Shown: positions 9,158 through 17,728 of the stretch, one piece after another
Numbering within the stretch: position 1 is the first letter of the stretch
Layout of the letters: each line of letters opens with the position of its first letter
Assembly: GCA_964486455.1 (NCBI GenBank)
Contig: CAZAMP010000050.1
Span: forward strand, 1 to 29,332
Reading direction: 5' to 3'
Length of the DNA stretch: 29,332 bases
Source of the DNA: CAZAMP01 sp964486455
GTDB taxonomy: Bacteria > Eisenbacteria > RBG-16-71-46 > CAZAMP01
Translations under genes and position numbers: made by a program
The notes under the pieces: model-generated
Told to the model about the DNA's origin: nothing
The model's input: only the letters and a program-made list of their open reading frames with translations
The model's database searches: none

Positions 9158-9751
9158 ATGGCCGGTTGTTGCTCCGGGGCTTTGGCCCCGCTGTTTGTCC
9201 TTGTCTGCCTACCGATTGCCGTGCTGTCCGCCGCGTGCGTGGACATCTGTCCGGCATCTCTCCTTCCCCTCGATGAGGAATGCGCCGGTATCACGCGCGA
9301 TGGCGACACGTTCATCGCAAACAACGTGCAGGAGCTGGCCGACGGACCCATCAATGGCGAGGCGTATCTCTACGAGAAGTACGGTTTCGTGAAGGCCGCC
9401 ATCCAGAGCTACGCAACCGTCATCGGCGAGGCTCCTGTCTGGATCATGGTGAGCGTCTTCAATCAAGGCACCGCCGCCAATGCAGAGGCCCTCTATGAGG
9501 ATCCGAACGTCGGGAGCGGCGATGCGATCGGTGACTGGACGGGATCCGGGGCGGGCCGTCTCAAGCTCGACCTTCTCACGGTCACGATTCAGTTCTGGGA
9601 GGAGTGTCTCTTCGGATCGATCGTCATCGGCTCACGCGAAGGCGACGCATCCGATAGAGCCCGCTGTCTCGCCGACGCGATCATGACAACAGTACAGATG
9701 GTCCCCGCCGAGCACGCGTCCTGGGGGGACCTGAAGACTCGATTTCGATAG
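9158..9751 (+). CDS. Secreted DUF6599-like protein with C-terminal WxxLK tail
   Basis: 197 aa. The start is ATG after GGGGGTG; residues about 6-27 are a hydrophobic signal peptide (LAPLFVLVCLPIAVLSAAC), which may be lipoprotein-like but has an imperfect lipobox. The mature part contains PINGEAYLYEKYGFVKAAIQ and WIMVSVFNQGTAANAEALYE, a pattern I associate with DUF6599 (an 'INGGADLYLEYGF'-type motif followed by a hydrophobic strand and a GxxxNA segment). The function of that family is unknown. The final residues are ASWGDLKTRFR, matching the end of three other secreted proteins in this window. Lies 69 bases after the transglutaminase-like pair and 57 before the DUF362 gene, so it is probably in the same transcript. 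Four cysteines in the mature part could form disulfides. Confidence 0.85.
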   Translation: MAGCCSGALAPLFVLVCLPIAVLSAACVDICPASLLPLDEECAGITRDGDTFIANNVQELADGPINGEAYLYEKYGFVKAAIQSYATVIGEAPVWIMVSVFNQGTAANAEALYEDPNVGSGDAIGDWTGSGAGRLKLDLLTVTIQFWEECLFGSIVIGSREGDASDRARCLADAIMTTVQMVPAEHASWGDLKTRFR

Positions 9752-9769
9752 ATATCAGGCACCGAAACC

Positions 9770-9786
9770 GGCGGCCCGGGGCCGCC
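9770..9786 (+). promoter_or_regulatory. GC hairpin between the DUF6599-like and DUF362 genes
   Basis: GGCGGCC pairs with GGCCGCC around a three-base loop, 10 bases before the AGGAGA ribosome binding site of the next gene. No T-tract follows, so it is not a normal intrinsic terminator. It could be a processing or mRNA stability element inside the operon, or attenuate the downstream gene. Confidence 0.45.
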
Positions 9787-9808
9787 GACACGCAGCAGGA
9801 GAACGGCG

Positions 9809-11275
9809 ATGCACAACAGGAACGATTGTCCGCGCACGCACCATCACGGTCTCGGCCGAAACGAGGCGACCAAGCCGCGCCACGAAAACGGAACGACGAG
9901 ACGGCGGTTCATCCGGAACACGGCCCTCGGCACCGCGGGACTTCTCGCGGGCCCGAAGCTGCTGCTGCCTAGTCGGGCGTTCGGCGGCAATCGGCTGACC
10001 AAGATCGTGCGGACCCATCACGACAACGCGACGACCGGCTGGGACACCGTGAATCAAGGGCCCGTGAACGAAATGGTGCACGCGGGCGTCAAGGAGCTGA
10101 CCGGCATTCAGGATCTCGCCGAGGCCTGGAAGAGCCTTTTCCCCGGCATCACCGTGGACAAGAAGGTCTCCATCAAGATCAACCTCGCGTGCGGGGACGT
10201 GCCCACGCATCCCGAGGTCGTGAACGCGATCATCGACGGGCTTCTCATGATGGATCTGGACGGACAGCAGCTTCCCGAAGAGCACATCATCGTGTGGGAC
10301 CTCGACAACGCGTTCTTCTGCCCGCAGACCGGATACCCGCAGAACTGGGGCGGCCCGGGGGTGCAGTATGTGGGGACCGATCACGGCGATGTCGGCTTCG
10401 ATTTCAATCACACGTTCTACATCGACCATCCGAACAGTGGGCCATCGGCGCACCATCCATCCAGCATCATCACCAAACACTCGGACTACATGATCAACGC
10501 GGCGGTCATCAAGGACCACTCCGACTCCGCGGTCACGTTCTCGCTCAAGAACCACTACGGTTCGTTCGACAACATCTCGATCTGGCAGATGCACGTCTCC
10601 GGATCGTACGGCGACGGCCACACGCGCGGCGAACCGGAGCTCAACCGGGTGCTGCGCGACGAGCTGGGTGACAAGACGAAGCTCTGGCTGGTCGACGCGA
10701 CCTTCGGCCTCTACGACGGCGGTCCGGGCTACACCCCGCCGTGGCACACCCCGCCGAACTGGGCGTACAACAGCTTCCTGTGCGGACTGGAGCCGGTCGC
10801 GCTGGATTGGATCTCGACCATCAAGCTGAACGAAGAGCGCGCGAACCACGGTCTAGGCGCGGTGGACCCGAGTCATGTTCACTCCGCCGCCGGCGCCCCC
10901 TACAACCTCGGCACTGACGACATCGAAGAGATCGATTTTGTCGAGCTGGACGTGGCGATCAGTGTCGATGACGACGGCGGCGCGGTCGCGGGAAACGGTG
11001 TCATTCTCTTCGCCCCGAGACCGAACCCGGCGCACAGGTCGTGCATGATTCGCTTCCACTGCGAGGCGGAGACCGTGGCGGAGATCGCCGTTTTCGATGT
11101 GCGGGGCGCGCTGGTCAGGCGGATCGCGATGCCGAGTCAATTCCCGCGCGGGACGCATCGCTTCCGCTGGGACGGGAAGAACGAAGGCGGGAACACCGTT
11201 CCGAGTGGAGTCTACTTCGCGCGTGTTCGCGGCGGGGGTCTATCGCTTCAGCAACGGATCGTGATCGCGCGTTGA
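9809..11275 (+). CDS. Tat-exported DUF362 protein with FlgD-like C-terminal domain
   Basis: 488 aa, ATG preceded by AGGAGA. A long polar N-region leads to a twin-arginine signal (RRRFIRNTALGTAGLLAG at about 31-48), so a folded protein is probably exported by Tat. Residues about 90-385 resemble DUF362 (VSIKINLACGDVPTHPEVVN, then YMINAAVIKDHSDSAVTFSL, then LEPVALDWI), a family of unknown function sometimes linked to iron-sulphur or cofactor proteins. I see no CxxCxxC cluster, so no evidence for a 4Fe-4S ferredoxin module. Residues about 398-488 are a FlgD-like Ig sorting domain (PRPNPAHRSCMIRFHC...VFDVRGALVRRI...WDGKNEGGNTVPSGVYFARV). Tat export plus a FlgD tail implies that this tail can act on pre-folded passengers. 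The neighbours are all exported proteins. Confidence 0.88.
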   Translation: MHNRNDCPRTHHHGLGRNEATKPRHENGTTRRRFIRNTALGTAGLLAGPKLLLPSRAFGGNRLTKIVRTHHDNATTGWDTVNQGPVNEMVHAGVKELTGIQDLAEAWKSLFPGITVDKKVSIKINLACGDVPTHPEVVNAIIDGLLMMDLDGQQLPEEHIIVWDLDNAFFCPQTGYPQNWGGPGVQYVGTDHGDVGFDFNHTFYIDHPNSGPSAHHPSSIITKHSDYMINAAVIKDHSDSAVTFSLKNHYGSFDNISIWQMHVSGSYGDGHTRGEPELNRVLRDELGDKTKLWLVDATFGLYDGGPGYTPPWHTPPNWAYNSFLCGLEPVALDWISTIKLNEERANHGLGAVDPSHVHSAAGAPYNLGTDDIEEIDFVELDVAISVDDDGGAVAGNGVILFAPRPNPAHRSCMIRFHCEAETVAEIAVFDVRGALVRRIAMPSQFPRGTHRFRWDGKNEGGNTVPSGVYFARVRGGGLSLQQRIVIAR

Positions 11276-11343
11276 TCGAGGTGCGAAACACCTGGCGACG
11301 GACCGTCTTCTTCAGACCAGTGAACTTAGAGGGAAGTGTGACC

Positions 11344-11985
11344 ATGAAATCGACCGTTGTCTGGGCTCTGGTGATCCTCACGATCGCGGCGACCAGTGCA
11401 CATGCAGAGGCCGATGCTCCTCAGCTAATCGCGCATCTCAAGAGCGGATTCTGTGGATGTCCTGTCTGGCAAGAGGGAAGAAGCTGTGACGTATTCGAAG
11501 TCCACTGGCCGTGCAACCTCACGATGTACTGGGTCGAGGTTTTTCTCAACGGGGTTGAGCGCGTCGAGGAAGTACGATTCGGTCTCCTTCTCTCGGATGA
11601 CTTGAGCCACCTAACAGATCTCATATGTCTTGATGACTTCTTGACAACTATCACAGACACCGTTGCGGGGCCAGAGCTTGAAGTAACGGCGACAGCGTTC
11701 GATGATTGTCATACGATAACCGACGGTGTTCATTTCCTAGTATGTCTAGCGATCGAGGTTCCAGACGATGTGTCTGGCACGATTTCTTTGGTACCAGACC
11801 CAAGAACGGGAGAAGCGAGCGTCACCACCTGCGATGGCGCGGACATTGCCATTCCACCCGGGTACTTGGGACGCGTGGGGATCGGAGATGGCCAAGGGTA
11901 CAATCCCTGCAAAGAAGGGTCGGTCCCCACGAGAGAGAGTTCGTGGACGCGGATCAAAGCTCTTCATTCGCGTGACCAGCGCTGA
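11344..11985 (+). CDS. Small Cys-rich secreted protein with C-terminal WxxIK tail
   Basis: 213 aa from ATG 11344, with GAGGGA upstream; longer in-frame starts would overlap the preceding gene and lose the signal peptide. Residues 1-21 are a textbook signal peptide (KSTVVWALVILTIAATSAHA). The mature protein has nine cysteines (for example SGFCGCPVWQ, EGRSCD, HWPCNL, FDDCHT, TTCDGAD), suggesting disulfide-stabilised beta structure. I do not recognise a family; strands such as TMYWVEVFLNGV and SGTISLVPD suggest a beta-sandwich. It ends SSWTRIKALHSRDQR, the longest version of the tail found on three other proteins here. Last gene of the rightward cluster; the stop is 53 bases from the convergent AsmA gene. 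Confidence 0.85.
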   Translation: MKSTVVWALVILTIAATSAHAEADAPQLIAHLKSGFCGCPVWQEGRSCDVFEVHWPCNLTMYWVEVFLNGVERVEEVRFGLLLSDDLSHLTDLICLDDFLTTITDTVAGPELEVTATAFDDCHTITDGVHFLVCLAIEVPDDVSGTISLVPDPRTGEASVTTCDGADIAIPPGYLGRVGIGDGQGYNPCKEGSVPTRESSWTRIKALHSRDQR

Positions 11986-12038
11986 CGCCCCCGCAGGGCG
12001 GAATCCTGTCACTTCGGTAAGCTGCTCGCATGCCCCGA

Positions 12039-14729
12039 TCAATCGAAGATCGACCTGAGCTTGTCCTTGAGTTCCTTCTTCCCGTCCGTCGAGTCGGCGT
12101 CGTCCTTACCGAGGAGATCCCGGAGGAGGTCCTCGCCTTCGTCGCGAATGGACTCCCCCACCTTCGCCTTCTCTTCCGCGAGGCGCTGTTCAGCTCGGAC
12201 GGCGGCCAGATCAACCAAGCGGTCCCGGTCGAGCGAGACCTTCGGCGACGGACTCTTCCCACTCAGCTTGACCGGTACGAGGAATCGCTCGTCGTCACCA
12301 CCGAACAGCAGACCGCTCACCTCAGCCGGCACCATGCCGCGAACCGCACCGACATACTCGGGCGGTAGCCAGAGATCGAAGGACATCTCAACGCTGCCGT
12401 CGAGTGACTGCCAGCCGCCGGCGGTGACCTCGATGTCCCCCGCCCCGAGACGCAGGTCCTGAACCTCGACCCGTCCGTTCGAGATCCGAAACGCCTGGCT
12501 CCACTCGTTCACCGCGAGCGTGTTGAGATCCGGCGTTTTCAGAAAGCCGGCCAGCTGATTCTGAACGGGGTGATTCTTCAGCATGGCCTCCTCGATATCC
12601 ATGTTTCCGTCGGCGATGAGCGCCGCGAGATCGAGCCCGAGGGTGTCATCCAGTGACCCGGAGAAGCGCGCCTCTGTCGTGATGCCGCCGCTTAGAACGC
12701 CGGCCAGCTCCCCAAAGCGACTCAGCTTCGGCACGGAAGCAAAGAGATGTTCGGCCCGCGCATCGGTCACGCTGGCACCGACGTCGAAGGTGGGCGCGCC
12801 GGGGTCCGTCAGATCCATCGTGCCGTCCAGCGCAAGGCCGCCCTCGAACGCACGCGCCGTGACGTCGTCGAGCGTCACAATGCCGCGATCGAGCGTGAGT
12901 CGGGCATCGACGTTCGTGGCGGGTATCCCTTTGTAGATGATCTCGTCGCCTTTGAACGTCACCACACCGTCGAGTGGCGGAAGCGGCGGAATGCCCTTCT
13001 TCGGTGTCGGTTCATCCGCTCGTGTGCGCGGCCGGCCCGATCGACCCGGCGGCGACACGCGGCCCGCCGCTTCATCGGACTCGACCACCATGAGCTCGTC
13101 GAGATTCAACCGGCGGCTTCGGATGTCGATCGACACGTGCGCCCGCCCGCTCTCACCTTCGGACGGGACCAGCAACATCGGCTGCCGGAGCGTTCCTTCC
13201 GCGCGGAGGTCACCCGATCCGATGAGCGCCGTGACACCCTCCAGCTTCACTTCGTCTCGGTTGAAGCGGATGCTTCCGTTGAGATCCCGCACGGGGGCCG
13301 CCATCGACGGCGGGCTCACGCTCACCCCGTCCGCGCGCACGGTTCCGTAGACACCGATGTTGTCGGCGTCGGTGGCATCCCCCTCCGCGTGCAGATCGAC
13401 CTGGATCGTGCCGCCCAGACCCAACGTCTCCGCGGCGGGATGGAAGAAGCCGATCTCACTGAGATCGAGGGCGGCGTCGACGTCGGCGTCGATGAGCGGG
13501 GCGGTGCGGTATCCGGAGACGAGCGCCTTGGCGTGGAGGTGACTCTTGCCGGTTCGCACGCTGAACGTGTGAATCCTCACCGTGTCCGGCCGGACGTCGA
13601 GCTTGAGTTCGATCGACTCGATCTCACGTGACATCGCCGGATAGCTCACCCGGCCGTCGGCGAGCTGCAACGAGACATCGAAGTCCGGCCCGTCCTCGTC
13701 GGTGAGATCTCCCGTGACGCGCGCGCGGAGCGAGAGGGTTCCGCTCGACGTCATGTCATCCATCTCGGGCGCGAGACCGGCCGGCACGAGACCGAGGATG
13801 TCCGATACGTCTCCGGGCCCGCCTTCGAGGCTCAGGTCCGCTGAAGGCTTCTCCGACTGCACGCCGCTGATGGAGCCCGTGACGGCGATCGGAAGACCCG
13901 AGAGGTCCAGCTCGGCCTTCTCGATCGTCAACCTGTCGTCACCGGCATCGAACTGAAGCGACTTCTCCAGGCGAAGCTCGATCCCTTCCCCCAGCCTGCC
14001 GGTCGGGAGATTGAGCGAGATCCCCCCGATGCGCGTCTCACCGACCAGGCGAAGATCGCCCTCCTCCGTCGCTTCGACGCTCAGCGTCTCATCGAGATCA
14101 CCGATCTCCGCGAACGGCGATCCATTGGGGAGCCTCACCAGAATCCGACCGTCCCGGATTCGAACGCTCTCGATCTTGAGGTTCACACCGGCCTGCTGCG
14201 CCGCGGTCTCGGTTTCGGCGCCCACTGTCCGCGCGGCTTCGCCTGCCGCCGCATCTTCCTTCATCCCGCGCGGGGTCTGGCCCCTGGTTCCGCGTCGCGG
14301 CGGTCGTTTCATGTCGCCCGGCCGGTGGCGCTCGGGTTCCTTCCTCGTTTCCAGTCCGGCGGGGGTTTCCTCCAGCACCACTTCGACGACCGGCCGCTCG
14401 ATGACGACCTCGGTCACCTCGAATCGTTTGGCGATGAGAGGAAGAACCTTCATGCCGAGCGAGATCTCATCCACCGAGATCTTCGGCGCCCCGGGCTCGG
14501 CCCGCTCCCCGAACGACACGTCCGAGAGGGCTGCCTGCACTTTCGGGAAGAACTTCAGGCTCACCGACCCGATCGAGATGGGACGCTCCGTCTCGAGCTC
14601 GATCCGCGTTTCGGCCATCTCCCTCAGGCGATCTCTCGGGAAGAAGAGGAGAAGAAGAATCGCAACGACTACGACGAGCGCGATGATCCCGCCGACCACC
14701 GCGATGACAATCTTCAAAGCTCTGTTCAT
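12039..14729 (-). CDS. AsmA-family envelope protein
   Basis: 896 aa. Two ATGs lie close together (14735 and 14729); I chose 14729 because GGAGG is 7 bases from it and only 1 from the other. Residues about 7-30 form a single membrane anchor (IVIAVVGGIIALVVVVAILLLLFF). The rest is a long periplasmic beta-rich chain typical of AsmA: the N-terminal signature SIGSVSLKFFPKVQAALSDV, several DDVTARAFEGGLALDGTMDL-like repeats, and the C-terminal AsmA region (NHPVQNQLAGFLKTPDLNTL...VEVQDLRLGAGDIEVTAGG). A charged, proline- and arginine-rich insert at about 125-150 and another near 590 look disordered. AsmA-like proteins form long hydrophobic grooves that carry phospholipids between inner and outer membranes in diderms; that role here is by family. 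The extreme C-terminus (RLAEEKAKVGESIRDEGEDL) is a charged helix. Confidence 0.9.
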   Translation of the reverse strand: MNRALKIVIAVVGGIIALVVVVAILLLLFFPRDRLREMAETRIELETERPISIGSVSLKFFPKVQAALSDVSFGERAEPGAPKISVDEISLGMKVLPLIAKRFEVTEVVIERPVVEVVLEETPAGLETRKEPERHRPGDMKRPPRRGTRGQTPRGMKEDAAAGEAARTVGAETETAAQQAGVNLKIESVRIRDGRILVRLPNGSPFAEIGDLDETLSVEATEEGDLRLVGETRIGGISLNLPTGRLGEGIELRLEKSLQFDAGDDRLTIEKAELDLSGLPIAVTGSISGVQSEKPSADLSLEGGPGDVSDILGLVPAGLAPEMDDMTSSGTLSLRARVTGDLTDEDGPDFDVSLQLADGRVSYPAMSREIESIELKLDVRPDTVRIHTFSVRTGKSHLHAKALVSGYRTAPLIDADVDAALDLSEIGFFHPAAETLGLGGTIQVDLHAEGDATDADNIGVYGTVRADGVSVSPPSMAAPVRDLNGSIRFNRDEVKLEGVTALIGSGDLRAEGTLRQPMLLVPSEGESGRAHVSIDIRSRRLNLDELMVVESDEAAGRVSPPGRSGRPRTRADEPTPKKGIPPLPPLDGVVTFKGDEIIYKGIPATNVDARLTLDRGIVTLDDVTARAFEGGLALDGTMDLTDPGAPTFDVGASVTDARAEHLFASVPKLSRFGELAGVLSGGITTEARFSGSLDDTLGLDLAALIADGNMDIEEAMLKNHPVQNQLAGFLKTPDLNTLAVNEWSQAFRISNGRVEVQDLRLGAGDIEVTAGGWQSLDGSVEMSFDLWLPPEYVGAVRGMVPAEVSGLLFGGDDERFLVPVKLSGKSPSPKVSLDRDRLVDLAAVRAEQRLAEEKAKVGESIRDEGEDLLRDLLGKDDADSTDGKKELKDKLRSIFD

Positions 14730-14941
14730 CGTCATGCCTCCGCCATGGTCGGATGACGACCGACTACCCAGTGGAGATCCTTCGTGTTTCCACGATCATG
14801 ACCCGATCCGCCGGCGCCCGCAAGGCGACCGTGCGACCGATGGCGTCCTCGTCTACACTGCCGGGCGTGGATGATCGAGGAACCCGCGGTCCGGAGGACA
14901 GGAGCCGCGTGGCCGCGGCGGCCCACCACCGGGAGAGCCTC

Positions 14942-16891
14942 ATGACATCACGCATCGCGTGGCACGTGCTGATCCCCGTGCTCGTCGGGCTGATCCTTCG
15001 GGTCGTGTTCGTGACCGGAAATTGGGATTCCCCGTTCTTCCTGACGCCGCTCGTCGACGCGGAGGAGTTTCACGAGCAGGCCGTCTGGATCGCGGACGGA
15101 AACGCATACCCCGAGAGGCCGTTCGCGCGCCCACCCCTCTTCATCTACGCCGTCGCGGGGCTCTACAAGTTGTTCGGCACCGATATGCGTGTCGTCATCG
15201 TGGCGCAACAGATCCTCGGACTTCTCACGATCGCACTGACCTCGATGATCGGAGCGCGATTCTTCGGACGCCGCGTGGCCCTGATCGCGGGGATCATCAT
15301 CGCCCTTAGCCGGCTTCCGATCCTCCTCGAAGGACAGCTCCTGAACGAGACGCTTCAGACGGCGCTTCTCGCTGCATGCGTGTTGTTCGTCGACGGCGCA
15401 CTCACCCGTCGATCCGGCGTTCAGTTCGCGTTCGCGGCGCTCACAGGCGCGCTCGCGATTCTGACGCGCCCCACCTCCGCTCTGTTCGTCGTCCCGGCCC
15501 TTCTCTATCCGGCCGTGGCGCGACGCGTGCCGAGCGAGCGGACCCGGCTTCTCGGCGGACGGTCGATCGTGCTGGCGGCACTGCTCTTCGTCGTCGTCGG
15601 CGGGTCGGCGGCCGTGCGAAACCGGATCGTGGGAAACGAGTGGGTCGCTGTTTCGAACAACGGCGGGATCAACTTCTTCATCGGAAATGCCGTGCGACAC
15701 GACGAGCTCATCGACATTCGCCCCGGAATGGCCTGGGAACGGTTGTCGCGTTCACCGCGATCGCTGGAAGAGACCGACGTGTTTCGGATCGCACCGTTCG
15801 ATGATGGATACGGAGCGTGGGACCGGCGCTACTACGGGGCGGGACTCGCCGACATGGTGGACAACCCGGGTGGCGCGCTGGGGCGCCTGGTCCGAAAGGG
15901 GGCGCAGTTCTGGTCCGCTTTATGGGTCGACCGGAACCTCCCACCCTCGGCCTTCATCGCGGACGACTCACCGCTTCGCTTCGTCACCTTACCGTTCGGT
16001 ATCGTCGGCCCGATCGCGCTTGCGGGTCTGGTGTGGCTCGGTGTGACGCGCCGGTGTGGGTGGCGTTTGCTCCTTCTGATGATCGGCTCGGTCTGGCTCA
16101 CGTGTATCGTTTTCTTCGTGACCTCCCGCTATCGAGTGCCCGCCTACCCGGCGATGGCAGTTGCGGGCGGTTTCATCGTCGTGGAATGGGTAGGTCGTCT
16201 GCGCGCCTGGCTCGCGGGGCGATCGCCCACCGAACGCGGAGCCGCCATCGGTATCGGCGCGACGCTTCTGTGCGCGCTTGTGTTCTCCTGGACCGATCCG
16301 GGAAACGCGCGCCGCATTGCCCCGGCGCGGAGCACATACCTTCGCGGGATCGCGCTGGAGCGCACGGGCAACAGCTCGGGTGCGCTCGCCTCCTACAACG
16401 AGGCGCTCGCCGAATCACCCGATGATCCCGACATCCTTCAATCGACGGCGCTTCTTCTCGTGAAGTTCGGACAGCCCGAGCGGGCGGCCACTCTGCTCGA
16501 GAGGGCGGCGGCGGCAATGCCGGACCATCCACTGCCCCCGTTCAATGCGGGCCTCGCCTATCTGCTTCTTGAACGCCACGAAGACGCCGTCGACGCCTTC
16601 CGACGGGCGGTTGCCATTCGGAGCGATCTCGCCCGGTACTATGTCTACCTCGGCAAGGCACTGGCCGCCGGGGGACGGGCGGAAGATGCGCTCGTGTCGC
16701 TCGATCGGGCCATCGAGATCCGGAGCGACGAGCCGTACGCGTGGATGGAAAAGGGGAGGGTGCTTCTGCGTCTCGGGCTCGAGGAGGAAGCGCGCGAGGC
16801 GCTCGCGACCGAGATCGTGCAGAACCCATCCTCCGAATCGGTTCTGCTTCAAGATCCGGAGCTCGTCCCGCTACTCCGACGGTCCCGATGA
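14942..16891 (+). CDS. GT-C glycosyltransferase (ArnT/PMT-like) fused to C-terminal TPR repeats
   Basis: 649 aa from ATG 14942 (GGGAGAG upstream); longer in-frame starts give a polar leader. Residues about 1-455 are a polytopic membrane domain with roughly 10-12 hydrophobic helices. An acidic pair follows the first helix (PLVDAEEFHEQAVWIADG), and RPPLFIYAVAGLYKLFG matches the glycosyltransferase 39/ArnT pattern. Such enzymes move sugars from polyprenyl-phosphate donors on the outer side of the inner membrane. Residues about 460-630 are four to five TPRs (GNSSGALASYNEALAESPDD, RHEDAVDAFRRAVAIRSD, GRAEDALVSLDRAIEIRSDE), probably periplasmic and able to recruit acceptor proteins. The 3' end overlaps the convergent anti-sigma gene by 21 bases. 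Divergent from AsmA across a 212-base gap. Confidence 0.9.
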   Translation: MTSRIAWHVLIPVLVGLILRVVFVTGNWDSPFFLTPLVDAEEFHEQAVWIADGNAYPERPFARPPLFIYAVAGLYKLFGTDMRVVIVAQQILGLLTIALTSMIGARFFGRRVALIAGIIIALSRLPILLEGQLLNETLQTALLAACVLFVDGALTRRSGVQFAFAALTGALAILTRPTSALFVVPALLYPAVARRVPSERTRLLGGRSIVLAALLFVVVGGSAAVRNRIVGNEWVAVSNNGGINFFIGNAVRHDELIDIRPGMAWERLSRSPRSLEETDVFRIAPFDDGYGAWDRRYYGAGLADMVDNPGGALGRLVRKGAQFWSALWVDRNLPPSAFIADDSPLRFVTLPFGIVGPIALAGLVWLGVTRRCGWRLLLLMIGSVWLTCIVFFVTSRYRVPAYPAMAVAGGFIVVEWVGRLRAWLAGRSPTERGAAIGIGATLLCALVFSWTDPGNARRIAPARSTYLRGIALERTGNSSGALASYNEALAESPDDPDILQSTALLLVKFGQPERAATLLERAAAAMPDHPLPPFNAGLAYLLLERHEDAVDAFRRAVAIRSDLARYYVYLGKALAAGGRAEDALVSLDRAIEIRSDEPYAWMEKGRVLLRLGLEEEAREALATEIVQNPSSESVLLQDPELVPLLRRSR

Positions 16892-17728
16892 GACATCGTC
16901 CGGATCCACGATCTCTCTGATCTCATCACGAAGCGTTGCTGCCCGCTCTCCGTAGACCGGACTCGACTCCACGAGCACATCGAGGTGGCCGAGCGCGCCG
17001 GCGGGGTCATTGAGGAGTAGATACGCCTGCGCGAGGTACCACCGGGACCTGTCCGCGACTACCGGGAGCGACGATCGGCCGGATGCCTCGAGATGGATCC
17101 GCGCGCTTTCCGGATCGCCCTCCATGAGGAAGCTCAACCCGAGGAAGAAGCGCGCCTGGTCCATCTTGTCCCACTCGGCCCCGGACTCCTCGAGCACCAC
17201 CGCTTCGGCCAGCGAGCGGGCCGCGGCCGCGTAGCGCCCCTCCGCATAGAGCAACATCCCATCCTGGTAGAGACGCGACCGATCGGACGCCCCTCCCGCG
17301 CGGACCTCGATCGGAACGTAGGGCACCGGCTCGATCCGGGCGAGACGCATCAGCTCGTCCTGCGGTTGCCACTCGGTCTGCACGACAAGGAAGAGAACGA
17401 TTGCGACCGCCGCGGCCGCGGGGGCGACGATGCGCCAGCGGAACATGTCCCGCAGGGAGTCGATCCAACCGCGCAACGGCACTTCACGACGTTCCCCATC
17501 GACGTCGCGCGCGGGAGCGATCTCTCGCAATCGGTCCACGATCTTGCCCGGCTCTCGCCGCATGGTCGATGAGACCGCCACCATTTCATAGAGGTGATCC
17601 AGGCACGCGGAGCAGTGACTCAGATGTTTCTCAAACGCCGCCCGCTGCCCGGAATCCAGGAGCCCGAGCTCATACGCCGCGAGATAGCGTCCCTGATCGG
17701 GATCGGTGCACGCGTTGTCGGGCATCAT
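16871..17728 (-). CDS. Membrane anti-sigma factor: zinc finger, TM helix, TPR-like periplasmic domain
   Basis: 285 aa. The start is the ATG at 17728, which overlaps the sigma-factor stop (ATGA); GAGGAGG inside the sigma gene is 7 bases upstream. Residues 35-42 are HLSHCSAC, the H-x3-C-x2-C zinc-binding signature of anti-sigma (ZAS/zf-HC2) domains. A single membrane helix follows at about 94-112 (IVAPAAAAVAIVLFLVV). The outer part (about 140-270) has TPR-like helices (GRYAAAARSLAEAVVLEESG, DPESARIHLEASG, LNDPAGALGHLDVLVES). By family, it binds the partner ECF sigma factor at the membrane and releases it on an envelope signal; the TPR sensor suggests protein-protein sensing. Translationally coupled to the sigma gene. 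Confidence 0.88.
   Translation of the reverse strand: MMPDNACTDPDQGRYLAAYELGLLDSGQRAAFEKHLSHCSACLDHLYEMVAVSSTMRREPGKIVDRLREIAPARDVDGERREVPLRGWIDSLRDMFRWRIVAPAAAAVAIVLFLVVQTEWQPQDELMRLARIEPVPYVPIEVRAGGASDRSRLYQDGMLLYAEGRYAAAARSLAEAVVLEESGAEWDKMDQARFFLGLSFLMEGDPESARIHLEASGRSSLPVVADRSRWYLAQAYLLLNDPAGALGHLDVLVESSPVYGERAATLRDEIREIVDPDDVSSGPSE

Noticed and set aside
9755..10849. 364-codon frame antisense to the DUF362 gene
   Set aside because: Arginine- and valine-rich shadow; the opposite strand has a Tat signal and recognisable domains.
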